Assembly: GCA_029207755.1 (NCBI GenBank)
Contig: JARCOQ010000016.1
Span: forward strand, 9,658,501 to 9,722,500
Length of the DNA: 64,000 nt
DNA from: Chamaea fasciata
Taxonomy: Eukaryota > Chordata > Aves > Passeriformes > Sylviidae
Direction of reading: 5' to 3'
Shown: positions 12,897 through 23,200 of the stretch, one piece after another
How the letters are laid out: each line of letters starts with the position of its first letter
How positions within the stretch are numbered: the first letter of the stretch is position 1
Position numbers and translations under genes: made by a program
Notes under the pieces: generated by a model
Seen by the model: the letters and a program-made list of their open reading frames with translations, nothing else
Told to the model about the DNA's origin: nothing
The model's database searches: none

Positions 12897-13354
12897 TTCA
12901 GCATGGAGAGGTACAAGACCAGCAGGGAGCTCCAGGGAATGAGCTGGTGTGGCAAACTTCCCCATGAGCCCTGGGATCCGTGGGATTGAGGCAAAACACG
13001 CGGAGAGAAAAGCCCCCAGCACATCCTTGAGTGTAGCTGCAGCAGCAGCACAGCCCCTCTGAACCCCAGGGGTCAGCAGCAGCCCTTCCCCTCTTTACAG
13101 ATCCTCGTGTACCCATCTCAGAGGAAGATCTGGCCCCTGGGGCAGGAGGGGAAGGCCACAAATCAGGTGCTGAATGAAGGAGGATCAGCGTGGCAGCCCT
13201 TGGGAGCACTGAGGCAGCTCAGAGTGTCCCTGGAGGTTATTGCACAGTGCTGAGTCGGGTGTAAGGCCAGGGCAGAGCCCGGGACGCCGATCTGGAGCCG
13301 TCCCTGATGTGTGCAAGGCGGGCACAGGGGGAAAACACCTGGATGCTGCCCAGT

Positions 13355-13425
13355 GGGACCATAAAACATCACTGCCCCAGCACCCTGAAGGGTTTATATA
13401 GGGCAGTTCATACCATGATCTCAGC
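13355..13425 (-). promoter_or_regulatory. MSRB1: SECIS element (selenocysteine insertion), type I/II-like
   Basis: It lies in the MSRB1 3'UTR about 440 bases after the stop. On the minus strand the core reads ATGA (13408-13411) and TGATG (13367-13371), forming the non-Watson-Crick quartet. A helix CTGCCC/GGGCAG follows the core, and an unpaired AAA sits 12 bases after the ATGA, as expected for the apical adenines. A further CCCT/AGGG pairing closes the apical stem. The location, spacing and core all fit eukaryotic SECIS rules. A fold with a SECIS predictor would settle it. Confidence 0.85.
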
Positions 13426-13845
13426 TCAGAATAGCTCCAGGGATTAACCCAGACCCTGGGCGCAGCTAATCCCGAGTTACTCCCTGGAAATGCCAGCGCA
13501 GCCACCCTGGATTGCATCAGTGCCTGCCTGGGATCTGGACACTGTCAGCAGCAAACTGAGAGCTTGCCAGAGCTCAGCACAGGCACAGCAGCTCCTTGGA
13601 TGGAGCTGGAACAGCCCCAAGGAGGAACTGGACCAGGGAAACCAGGAGAGAACCGTGACAGGGAAATCAGGGAATAAAACTTTGTCAGGGAAATCAAGGG
13701 GAAACCGTGACCAGGAAATCAGGGGAAAACCGGAACCAGGAGCTTCCTTGGGGTTCCTCCTGCTGTGGAGCCCCTTGGCAGGACAGTGCATGCCAAGGAG
13801 TGAAGGCAGGATTAGCCCAGGGCAGTGCCAGGTGCAGCAGCTCGC

Positions 13846-15328
13846 TTACTTCGCCTTCAGGTCGTTGTCAACTTTACCTAAAAACGGGGAAGGAACAAGC
13901 AGGGCTCGCGTTTCTTCCTCCAGAACCACCAGCCCTTTTCATTTGGGGGGTTTTGCTACACAACATCACCACCAGCACAGCCTGACAAGCAGGACAGCAG
14001 CTCATGGCTGTGGTGCCGCCTGGAATTTGGCCTCCTGAGGGGTCAGTCTTTTCTTTGATAACATCCCCAGGGAGTGACCAGCAAACCCCTCAGTGCCACC
14101 ACAGAGCCTCCCCTGCCCTCACCTCACAGCCCAGAGAACCCCCCCAAAGCTCACCCACCCCTCAAACCCAGGGAGAGCCGTGCTCACACCCAGGAGCTCC
14201 AGCAGGAGGTCAGAGAGCCTCGAGCTGAGCAGCCTGAGCCTGATTTATTCCCTGAGCACCTCCCCGGCCTTATCAGCACGGCCAGCGCTGAAAGCAGTGC
14301 AGGGCACACAGCGTGCCCCAAAACCACCTCCCCGGGCTGGGACGGCTGCCAAGGCACAGCCGGTACCTTTCGGGACGAACTTCAGCGAGCTGCTGAATAT
14401 TCAGAAGCGGGACTGGCCCCTCTTGGGGCCGTCGTTGAGGAACTCATGGCCCAGCCCGTTGCCACACTTGCCACAGGTCACCTGCAGGAGCAAGGGGAGG
14501 GGTTGGCAGCAATCTGGTTTTTCGCGGGCTCGAGGAAAACAAGCCCCGGGGGTGGTTTTTTTGGTCGCATCCCAAAAGGTTTCGGGGGTGTGACACCGCA
14601 CCTTTAAAGCCCCCGGGCGCTCCTCGCGCTTGGCCACGCTGTCCCCGCGCAGGGTCTCGGTGAAGGCCGGCCACGGCGACGAGTGCTCGTACTTGGCCCG
14701 GCTGGAGAACAGCTCATGGCCACACTTGGCACACACGTAAATACCTGGGGAGGGCGGCAGCAGAGGGGTCAGGGCGGGGGACAGTGCAGGGGACAGAGCA
14801 GGGGACAGAGCAGGGGTCAGTGCAGGGGTCAGCGAAGGGGGCAGGGCAGGGGACAGCGCGGTGACACGGGACATCCGCCCGGGACTTTGCCCACGTGTGT
14901 CGCCGCCAGCTGCGGCTGCCGGAGCCCTCGGCATCCCCAGGGCCAGGCAGGACCCCCGTTCCCCACAGGAGGTCCCGCAGGGCAGGATCCTCCCCCAGGG
15001 GCTTCTACAGAGACCCCGAAGGCCCTATAGGGACCATCCTCTCCATCGGGGAGGATTCCCCCACCCCGCTGGGAGGATCCCAAAAAGGACCGCAAAGGGG
15101 GGACCCCCACCTGGACCCACGGCTGGAGGATGCTCCGCAAAAGGACAACTCCCCCCCAAAACCCCCCCTCAACCGCTCACCCGGGGGGTTCCGCCTTGCC
15201 GGGTGACACCCCCCGCCCGCCGCGCTGGGGATCCCCCCGGCCGCACCCCCGGAGCCCGCGGGGAGCCCCTCACCCGGCTGGAAGTGGTCCTTGAATACCT
15301 CTCCCCCCAGGAAGGAGCAGAAGGACAT
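13846..15328 (-). CDS. MSRB1: Methionine-R-sulfoxide reductase B1 (selenoprotein R)
   Basis: Reduces methionine-R-sulfoxide in proteins in the cytosol and nucleus. Coding exons on the minus strand are 15274-15328, 14602-14744, 14367-14481 and 13846-13877. All have GT-AG borders and continuous phase, giving 114 residues (human about 116). The start is MSFCSF; Cys4 is the likely resolving cysteine. Zinc ligands are two CxxC pairs, C23/C26 (VCAKCG) and C69/C72 (TCGKCG). The catalytic residue is selenocysteine 93, encoded by an in-frame TGA at 14401-14403 in the context SRF-U-IFSSS, a motif known from the family. The frame then continues to a TAA after exon 4, so the TGA is not the end of the protein. 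A SECIS candidate lies in the 3'UTR. The C-terminal exon ([10 protein letters not shown]) is divergent from mammals. The first exon sits in a CpG-rich promoter. Confidence 0.96.
14401..14403 (-). other. MSRB1: Selenocysteine (UGA) recoding codon
   Basis: The TGA read on the minus strand is codon 93 of MSRB1, at the exact position of the family's catalytic selenocysteine. Coding sequence resumes for seven conserved residues (IFSSSLK) and a spliced last exon. A standard gene caller would truncate the protein here. Confidence 0.95.
14770..14865. repeat. 12-bp minisatellite in MSRB1 intron 1
   Basis: About seven copies of CAGGGGACAGAG-like 12-mers immediately upstream of MSRB1 exon 2. Because 12 is a multiple of 3, all frames stay open and create misleading long ORFs. 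Confidence 0.9.
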
Positions 15329-15329
15329 G

Positions 15330-16380
15330 GCTGCGCCCGCCGCCCCGGCCCGTTCCGCTTGTCCGGCCGCGCCCCCCGCCACGCCCAGACACCGGGCCCA
15401 CCCCCGTGTCCCCTCCCCTCTGCCGGGCCACCCCGGGGTCCCCTCCCCTCGGCCGGGCCACCCCCGTGTCCCTCCCTCGGTCACTCCTCCGGCCCCGCCC
15501 CTGCGGCTCCGCCCCGCCGCCCGCAGAGGGCGCTGCGGGCCCGGCGGTACCGGGGGGGGTCCCGGTACCGGGGGGATCCCGTTCCGAACCCCCTTCATCC
15601 CCCGGAACCCCCGGCCCGGCCCGCAGCCCCCGCTCGGCCTCCCCGGGGCGGTGCGGAGCGAGGGGCAGCCCCGGCGGGGGGATGCGGGGGGGCGCGGGGC
15701 GGAGCGCGGAGCCGGCTCGGGGCTGCGGATGCTCCGGCACCGCCGGTGGCAGCGGGGCGGGCGCCAGCCCGGCTCTGGGTGTCTGCAAGCGGCAGCGGGA
15801 TCGCCGCGGAGCCTCCGGTACCGGCTCTTCACCGCCGGTATCGCCACAGGAACCGGCTCCGCTCCGGCGCCGCTATCCCGGCACCGGCATCAGTCCTTGG
15901 ACCCCGGCACCGGGACATACCGGCCTCCACCAGCGCCGGCACCGGCACTGACACGGACTCTTCTCCCCCGGCACAAGGTCCGGTCCCCCCGGCACCGGGA
16001 CTGACCCCCACGTTATCCTCCGCCGGCACCGGGACCACTCGGATTCCCCGGCACTGCTCGTCCTTCTCCATCACTGGCACCGAGCGACCCTCCCCGGCTC
16101 CCCGGGCCCCCCCGCCTGCCGCAGGTACCGGCGCTGCGGGGCCCGGGGCGGGCGGTGGGCCCGGGCAGCCCCGGGTTCCCCGGCAGGGTTGGGGGACTGC
16201 GAGTCCCTCGGGCACTCCCAGGGCTCTGAGGATGGTGCGGGTGTGGGCACAGCGGGGACCAGCCGCGGTCACCCGTGGGGACCCTCCCACGGAGGATTCG
16301 GTGTCTGACCGGGCCCGTGGTGGGCGCGGGGGGTCCCGTAGAGGAGGAGGTGACAGCCCGGCATGTGGCAAGGTGAGGGC
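15330..16380. promoter_or_regulatory. MSRB1: CpG-rich promoter region of MSRB1
   Basis: Very GC-rich, CpG-dense sequence begins at MSRB1 exon 1 and continues about 1 kb upstream of its start codon. It includes many GGTACCGG/CCGGTACC-like motifs around 15540-16130. No TATA box is evident. This is a classic CpG-island promoter. Long ORFs across it on both strands are a composition artefact. Confidence 0.65.
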
Positions 16381-16384
16381 TCTG

Positions 16385-18589
16385 AAGGTGAACCTGGCCA
16401 GGTTCCAAAGGGGCCGAGCTGCTGCGGCTTCCTTCTCCTCCCAAAATTCAGCGCCGCGAATCCCTTCTTGTGTAGTTCATCCAAAACCTCTCGGATGAGT
16501 CCCCGGGCTTCGGCTTTGATGGAAATGGTGCAAGAGGGAAAAAAATTGGTGCCCTTTGGACACAAGCCGGGGTCTGGCTCTGCTGCCCTGGCCCTGCGGC
16601 CGCAGCAGGACGGATCCCTCTCCCAAATGCCAAGGGACGTGTCCGGAGCTCCCCCGGGGCTGCGGGATCCTGGCGTGGGGCCGGCGGGGCCGCTGCCCTC
16701 TGGATGCTGCCGCTTTGAATTAGGTCAGGCTTCATCCCGGGCGGGCTGAGCTCCCGCTGCAGCCCCGGGGATTGATGGCTCGTGGCAGGAGCCCGGGCAG
16801 GGGGAGGAAGGGGCTCCGCACCGCGGGGCGCGGGGAGCCGGGGACGCGTCACCGCACGGGAGGGAGGGAGGGGGATGCGCTGCTTGGAAAGCGCCTCCCG
16901 CAAGATCCACCGAGATCAGAGGAGCGGGATGTCAGGCAAAGCTCCAAATAGACTCCAGGGCCCCGCACACCTTAGGGGTGTGGATTTCCAGGCGGTGGAA
17001 GGAACTGCAGCAGCCAGAAGGTCTCGGCAGCATCATCCAGTGGATAAAACTGCTGTTCCCTGCATTCCTACAGTGAGGCTGTGCCGGGATAGGTGTTGGA
17101 AGTGGCTGGGTCCTTCCCCATGGCTGAGCAGGGGCCATGCAGCTCAGGACGATGAGCAGAGACTGGGAATTGCTGAGACACGGGAGTGAAGCAGATTCCA
17201 CAGAGAGGCAGGGCTAGGCTCCAGCCCTGGGATGCTGTAGAGGCTTTGGGAGCGGGTCCTGGGTCTGGCTGGCTCTCAGCATCCTGCTGGAGGCATTCCA
17301 AAGCCCACCTGGCTCCTTGCTCCCCAAGCAGCATGAAACCCACTTCAGTATCCACTAGCAAAGCCCCTGAGCAGCAGCGATGTGATGTGGAGCAGGGGGC
17401 AGAGGATGGGGCCGGGATCCCACAGTGCCCAGCCCGCTGGCCAAAGTGACATCCTGAGCTTGCAGAATTCCCTCCAAGCCAGCCCGGTGCTCTCCGATCT
17501 CGGGATAATGCAGAGAGCTCCGGGGACAGCGTCAGAGCCGGGTTCTGTCACGGTGTTTTGTGCAGATAATTAGAGAGGGATTTCCAGCTCCCTTGGCTGG
17601 CTGAGGAAAGCGCTGCTGTTGGTGCCACGGCCCCGCCAGCAGCGCCACTGCCACCCTAATTAACCACAGAGGACTGGGGGAAGTTAATGAAGTTGATATT
17701 TCAATTAACTCCCTGATTCTACAAGCAAAGCAAACACCAGGAGGGCAGTGCCCACCCGGGAGGTGCCAAGCGGTGCCAGGCTGTGCCAGGCCACCTCCTG
17801 CTGCCTTGGCCATGTGAAGGGAATGCTTTAGGGGGAGACACTCCAGGGCACCAGCCCAAGCTGGGTCGCGACTTGTCTCTGTCATGTCATGTCAAGTCCT
17901 GAATTTGAACCAAAACCGGGAGCAGAATCTTGGAGCTGGAATCCAGTGGAGAGGCTCACTGATGGTCATGGCTTTGGTGTGTCCACACGCAGCGAGGGGG
18001 AACACTGTCATTCGGGGACTTCTGTCCCTGCCCTGCAGAGATGTGACTGTCCTGGGCTGGGTGTCCCAAGCACTGCTCCTCAGCAGATATCCCACTCAGC
18101 CCCAACCCTTCTCAGGGATGTCCTGGAAGAGGTGGCATCACCCCTGAGAGCTGTTTGCTGGCACCACCATCATCCCCATCACCCCAGCGAACCCACCCAG
18201 CTGCCCCCAAGAAAACACTTGCAAGGACCTCCATGTCCAATTTATCCTGTCAAGAGCAAAAAGATCCCCCCTGATCCTGCAGGGCCACAGGCTGGGGACG
18301 GGGGGTCAGCACTGGGGCAGCTCCACACTCAGTGTTGACTCCCTGATGCCTGAGCCAGCAGCAAAGCCTCCCCTGGGGCTGCACCTCCCTTTTGGGGTGC
18401 TGCTGGTCCAGCCAGGGCACCCAGGGGGGTCTGTCCCGCTGCCCCCCACCCTTCCCAGAGGTGGCTGCAGCAGCAGCAGCAGCAGCGTAGCCCCCACTGT
18501 ACTCACCGTCCCTTCCAGAGGAGAACTCCCATACAAACCCAGGCTATTATTATCTCTGTCTTCCACCGTGCTAATGGTCTCTCAGGAAA

Positions 18590-18635
<46 letters not shown>

Positions 18636-18960
18636 CGTTTAAAACCCCCGAGTACGGGAGCAGTGGGAACGGAGAGCTGGGCACGGTGGAGTGGAGCACA
18701 AGGAGCACCGAGCCCAGCTCTGGGGAGACACTGTCCCCTTGACCTGGCAGGGACACGGAGCAGGGACAGGGCAGGACCCTCCACGGAGCAGCCCAGGGCG
18801 TTCTGGTAGGAACCAGGGGTGATGGGCAGTACTGGGGATACCGGGGGTGGCTGTGATGTTCTCAGGGGCACTGAGAACCCTGCATGGTGAGGGGCAGGGG
18901 CTGGCTGGGCTGCAGGGCTGGGCTGGGAGGTGGACAGGGCCCTGCAGCATCACGGGGAGG
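16385..18960. other. Intergenic region between MSRB1 and the TEX2-like gene
   Basis: No exon is confidently supported. A minus-strand open segment at about 16440-16560 translates to a protein-like stretch (IREVLDELHKKGFAALNFG), but I recognise no family and no clear splice pair. A 39-base T-run occupies 18595-18633. Confidence 0.4.
18595..18633. repeat. Poly(T) homopolymer, 39 bases
   Basis: An uninterrupted run of 39 T. It may be the poly(A) tail of a minus-oriented retro-insertion, but no retrocopy body or target-site duplication was recognised beside it. Length in an assembly is unreliable for such runs. Confidence 0.9.
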
Positions 18961-19110
18961 CATCCCTTGGAATCACAGGATCACGGAATCACCTTGGAAT
19001 CACAGAATCGTGGAACACTTTGGGTTGGAAGGGACCTTCAAGACCACCCCTTAAAGACCACCCTGTCCTAGGTGGACAGGGACACCTTCCCCCAGAGCAG
19101 GTCCCCTCTC
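18960..19110 (+). repeat. CR1 LINE fragment
   Basis: Recognised by 'aatcacagaatcgtggaa', 'ctttgggttggaagggacctt' and 'ggacagggacacctt'. Two partly duplicated 'aatca..ggaatcac' stretches precede it. Confidence 0.85.
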
Positions 19111-19334
19111 AGGCCCGGCTCCGCTGCTCATTTCCCTCTGCTCACTCCTCGTTTGGCTGTTTTGGTGCCTTGCCAGGTGCTGTTGGTGCCAGCAGTGCCA
19201 CAGCCCTGCCCACGGGCTGGGCAGCACCAGCCAGGCTCTCTGCAGAGAGCTGGGACCACGGGGACAGTCACCCGTGGATGATTTGGGGTTAACAAGTGGC
19301 TCCTGTAAAGGAGAAGCAAAGCAAGAGCTGCGAT

Positions 19335-19342
19335 TATATAAA
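19335..19342 (+). promoter_or_regulatory. Possible TATA box for the TEX2-like gene
   Basis: TATATAAA followed by GGGGG lies about 890 bp upstream of the first coding ATG of the TEX2-like gene. That gene needs a 5' non-coding exon, because its first coding exon is preceded by a splice acceptor near 20217. The link is inference. Confidence 0.3.
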
Positions 19343-20229
19343 GGGGGCTGGAGGCAGCTGCGGCACAGGCTGTAATTAATTCCTGGCACCGAGGAGCTTT
19401 GAAGATCCAGGGCGGGCGCGGTGCGAGCGTGAGGCAGCCCCAGGGTCCCCGGGATGCATTCCTGCTGCTGCTGCAGGGCTGCTGAGAGGGGACGAGGGCA
19501 GGGAGGGGCTGAGCACTCCATGGAGCCGCCGGGAGCTGACTCAGCACCGCGGTGGCCCTGCAGAGCCCGTCCTGCAGATCCCTTCTCCCCCCAAAATCCC
19601 GGAGGGGGCACGGCTCAGTGCGGGGCAGCCCATGGCTTTGGCAGGAGTGAGGGGTGGTGGTGGCTGCTGGGGACAGGACACCACTTCAACCCCAGGGATC
19701 CCCTCAGGACAGTGGAAACTTTGTGTTAGAAAAACTTTTTGTCCCCCCTTGCCCCCAGTAAAGCCAGAGATTGCTGACTGTGCTTACGGAGCATCCCCAC
19801 GCTGCGCTGGGGCCGCAGCTCGGGCTGACTCCATTTTGGGTTCATGCAGGGCTTGAAACAGAGGCCAAACCACGAACTTTGAGAGGAGTCAGGGAGTCCC
19901 GCCCGCTGGCCTGGCATCCCTCCTCGCAGCCCCAGCGCTCGCACTGGGACGGGCGGAATGTGCTGGTGTGGAAAATCCCCCTGGTTTGGCTGCAGCCCCG
20001 GCTGGCAGCTCCGGGCTCTGGCAGCCCCGGCGCTAATTGCCGGCCTGATGTTTATCGTGGTCTGACGAGCGGTTTCCCACACGCAGCCTTTGAGCTGGAA
20101 GGCGCCCAGCCCGGAGTGAGGGTCCCGGGAGATGCCGGACCGGAGCAGGGATGTTCCGTGCCCTGAGGTGACACGGAGCTTTCCCAGCTCTGACAGCTGC
20201 TCCCCTGTCCCTGGGCAGTGCCGCCGGCG

Positions 20230-23200
20230 ATGCGAGCGATGGCAGACCAGGCTGCGGTGGCAGCAGACGCCTCTCCAGCCCTGGCACCGTCCCCGGGCTC
20301 GCCTCGGCGTGGGGACATCGAGGGACCGACGCCGCACGCCGGAGGCACCAGGGAGGACGGCCGGGATGGCTGCGGGCTCCTTCCCACGGCCGACGGGGAC
20401 ACGAGGCGCCCTCCCTCGCCCCAGCCCGGGGGGATGCTCCTGTCCGACCTCCCGCGGGTCCCCCAGCCCCGGCTGAGCCCGGCCAAGTCTCGCACGGCTC
20501 CGTCGTCACCCAGCGTGTCCCCATCGGAGAGCCGGGCCGCGCTGCTCCGGCTGCGCGATGCCAGGCTGGAGGACACCAGGAGGCGGCTGTCGGAGGCCGT
20601 GCAGGAGCCCTTGAGCCGCCTCAGCCGCCTCATGGCCGAGGAGAGCAGCCCCACGGGCCGGGCCAAGGAGCCGGGGGGCAGCCCCGGGGGCAGCCGAGGG
20701 CTCGGGAGCCGCCGGGTGCGGGACTGGACGCCCTGGGAGCCCACGCTGAACTGCCGCTACGAGATCTGCTCCTACGGGGACGTGATCCAGGTGGTGGAGG
20801 TGGCACAGAGAGACGCAGAACCCCCGCTGCCACCGCCCGAGGAGCCGCCGCCGCCGCCGCCTCCGCCCCCGCCGCGGTCCGGGGGCTCCGTGCCGGGCAG
20901 AGCGCTCGCCTCCGTCGCCCTCCTCGCCTACGGCTACCTGGTGCTGCCGCTGCCACCCTACGCCGCCGGGCTCTGCGTGGGGCTGCTCTGCGGGCTGCTG
21001 CTGGGCTTCCTCGCCATCCTCCTCCTCGTGCCCAGGGCTCCGCCGCCCGCTCGGGGACCGTGGGGCCACCTGCGCCCCAAGCTGCTCCCGGGGGAGCCGC
21101 GGGAAGCCCCCCATCTCCAGGTAAGGAGAGGGGCGGTGCGGGATGAGGTGCTGGAGGAGATCCCAGGGTCGGAGGTGCTCGTGGTGAGCGGGAAGCAGCC
21201 GGCTCCCTGTTCCCCCTTTTTTCCAGGGCTGGATGAACCAGCTGCACGTGTACGACCCCGAGCTTTTCCACCCGTCGCTCACGCACTCGGTGCTCGCCGT
21301 GTTGGACGGGGCCACCCTCAAGCTGTCCTACCCCAAGAGCAACATCCCACGCCGAGCCACCTTCGAGGAGGAGATCCTGGATGCCGTCTTTGTCAGCCAC
21401 CGCTGCTACGACCTGACCGACGCCAAGGTGAGCCCAGGACCCTCCCACGGGGACCCCCCCCGCTCCTGCCCTGGCCTCACCCTGCTCTCGGTGCTGCAGG
21501 TCTTCCTGTGCCCCCCCAGCCTGGCCCGAAAGCGGACGTGGAACAAGAAATATCCCATCTGTGTGCTCCTCCCCGAGCCGGCCGAGGGAGAGGGCAGGAG
21601 CAGGGAGGAGCACGACACGGAGCTGCAGGGGGATGAGGGGTCCAGGAAAGTCCCTGCAGTGTCCGGGCAGGACATCCCAGGGGACTGCAGGGACAGGTGC
21701 CTGTACCTGTTTGGGCGGACGGGGCGGGAGAAGGAGGAGTGGTACCAGCACCTCGTGCAAGCCTCCCGTGGGACAGCCAGCAGCCACGGTGACACCAGGG
21801 CAGGTGAGGGGCAGCCACCACGGCCTGTGATCTGGGCCAGGGCTGATCCAGGAACACAATTCCTGGATGCGATGAGCATGGAGGGACATGGAGGAGCCCA
21901 AAGTGTAGCCAAGAGGGTTTACCTCGTCAGCACAGGGTGGGTGGCATGTCACTGGCATCATGGACAGGCATCGTGTCACCACCCCGATGCCATCCTGACA
22001 GAACAGGTTGGATATTGGGAACAATTCTTTCACAGAAAGGGCAGCCCAGGCCCGGCACAGCTGCCCAGGGCAGGGGTGGAATGCCCATCCCTGGAAGGAG
22101 TTAAAACCGTGTGGATGTGGCACTTGGGGACAGGGGTTAGCGCTGGCCTGGGCGGTGCTGGGGAATGGTTGGATTGATGACATCAGAGGGGTTTTCCCAG
22201 CTAAGGGGGTTTTCCCAGCTAAGGGATTCCGTGATTCCACAACCCCAGGCACGGGATCGACCCCGCAAAGCAGCGGCAGCAGCAGCGGGGGCAGTGCCGA
22301 GGACAGCCCATCCACGGATCCAACCCAGGATGTGTCGGGAAGCACTGAGGAGGTTTACCTGGATTACAGCACCTACATGGCCCGATTCGTGCCAGCACAG
22401 GGGGCACCCAGCCCGGAGCAGAGCCCCTCTCACGGAACTCTGGGCAGCCCCACGCCCACAAAGGTGAGTGGGACAAACCCAGCACTGGGAGCGGGGCTCG
22501 AGGCTGATGGACCCGGCACGGAGCCACGTCCAGTCTGTGGTTTGCGTGAGCAGCCAAGCCCTGGGGCAGGGGGGCACAGGACAGCAGGTCCCACTGCTCA
22601 TGGGGCCACCTCAATGCAGGGGACAGGGGCTGGTGTCCCCCCACAGCTGGGTGACGGCACGGCTAGCATGGCCTGGATGAACGCGCTGGTGGGGCGCATC
22701 TTCTGGGACTTCCTCCGGGAGCAGTACTGGGCAGAGCAGGTGTCCAACAAGATCCAGAAGAAGCTGAGCAAGATCAAGGTGAGAGGCAGGAGCAGCAGAT
22801 CGCTCGGGATCAGTTGTTCCCAAGGCCCCACGGTGAGTGGTGACTGTCCCCTGTGGGGGTTTCTCTCCATTAGCTGCCATATTTCATGAACGAGCTGACG
22901 CTGACAGAGCTGGACATGGGCACATCCATCCCCTCGGTGCTCAGTGCGTCCAACCCCACCATCAATGAGCGAGGTGAGAGCCCCACAGAGGCACAGAGGC
23001 CCCAGTGCTGGCTCCAGGATGCTGCCAGCCCAGTCCCCAAAGCTGGGAAGGTTTGGAAGTGTACAAGCAGCTCCAACCTCAGTGGTGCTGACCCGATCTC
23101 GCCCTGTCCCTCTCCCTGGCAGGGCTCTGGGTGGACATGGAGGTCACCTACAGCGGCTCCTTGCAGATGACGCTGGAGACGAAGATGAACCTCAGCAAGC

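Noticed and set aside
14861..16498. A 545-codon open frame on the plus strand across the MSRB1 promoter
   Set aside because: It runs antisense through MSRB1 exon 1 and the CpG island and is Pro/Arg/Gly-rich in every frame. GC-rich sequence lacks stops by composition, and no domain is visible.
18595..18633. Poly(T) as the tail of a processed pseudogene
   Set aside because: The adjacent sequence shows no recognisable coding copy and no flanking duplication.
20630..22345. A 571-codon minus-strand open frame over the TEX2-like gene
   Set aside because: It is antisense to well-phased coding exons with recognisable SMP/PH sequence. It is a GC-driven shadow that also crosses a CR1 fragment.
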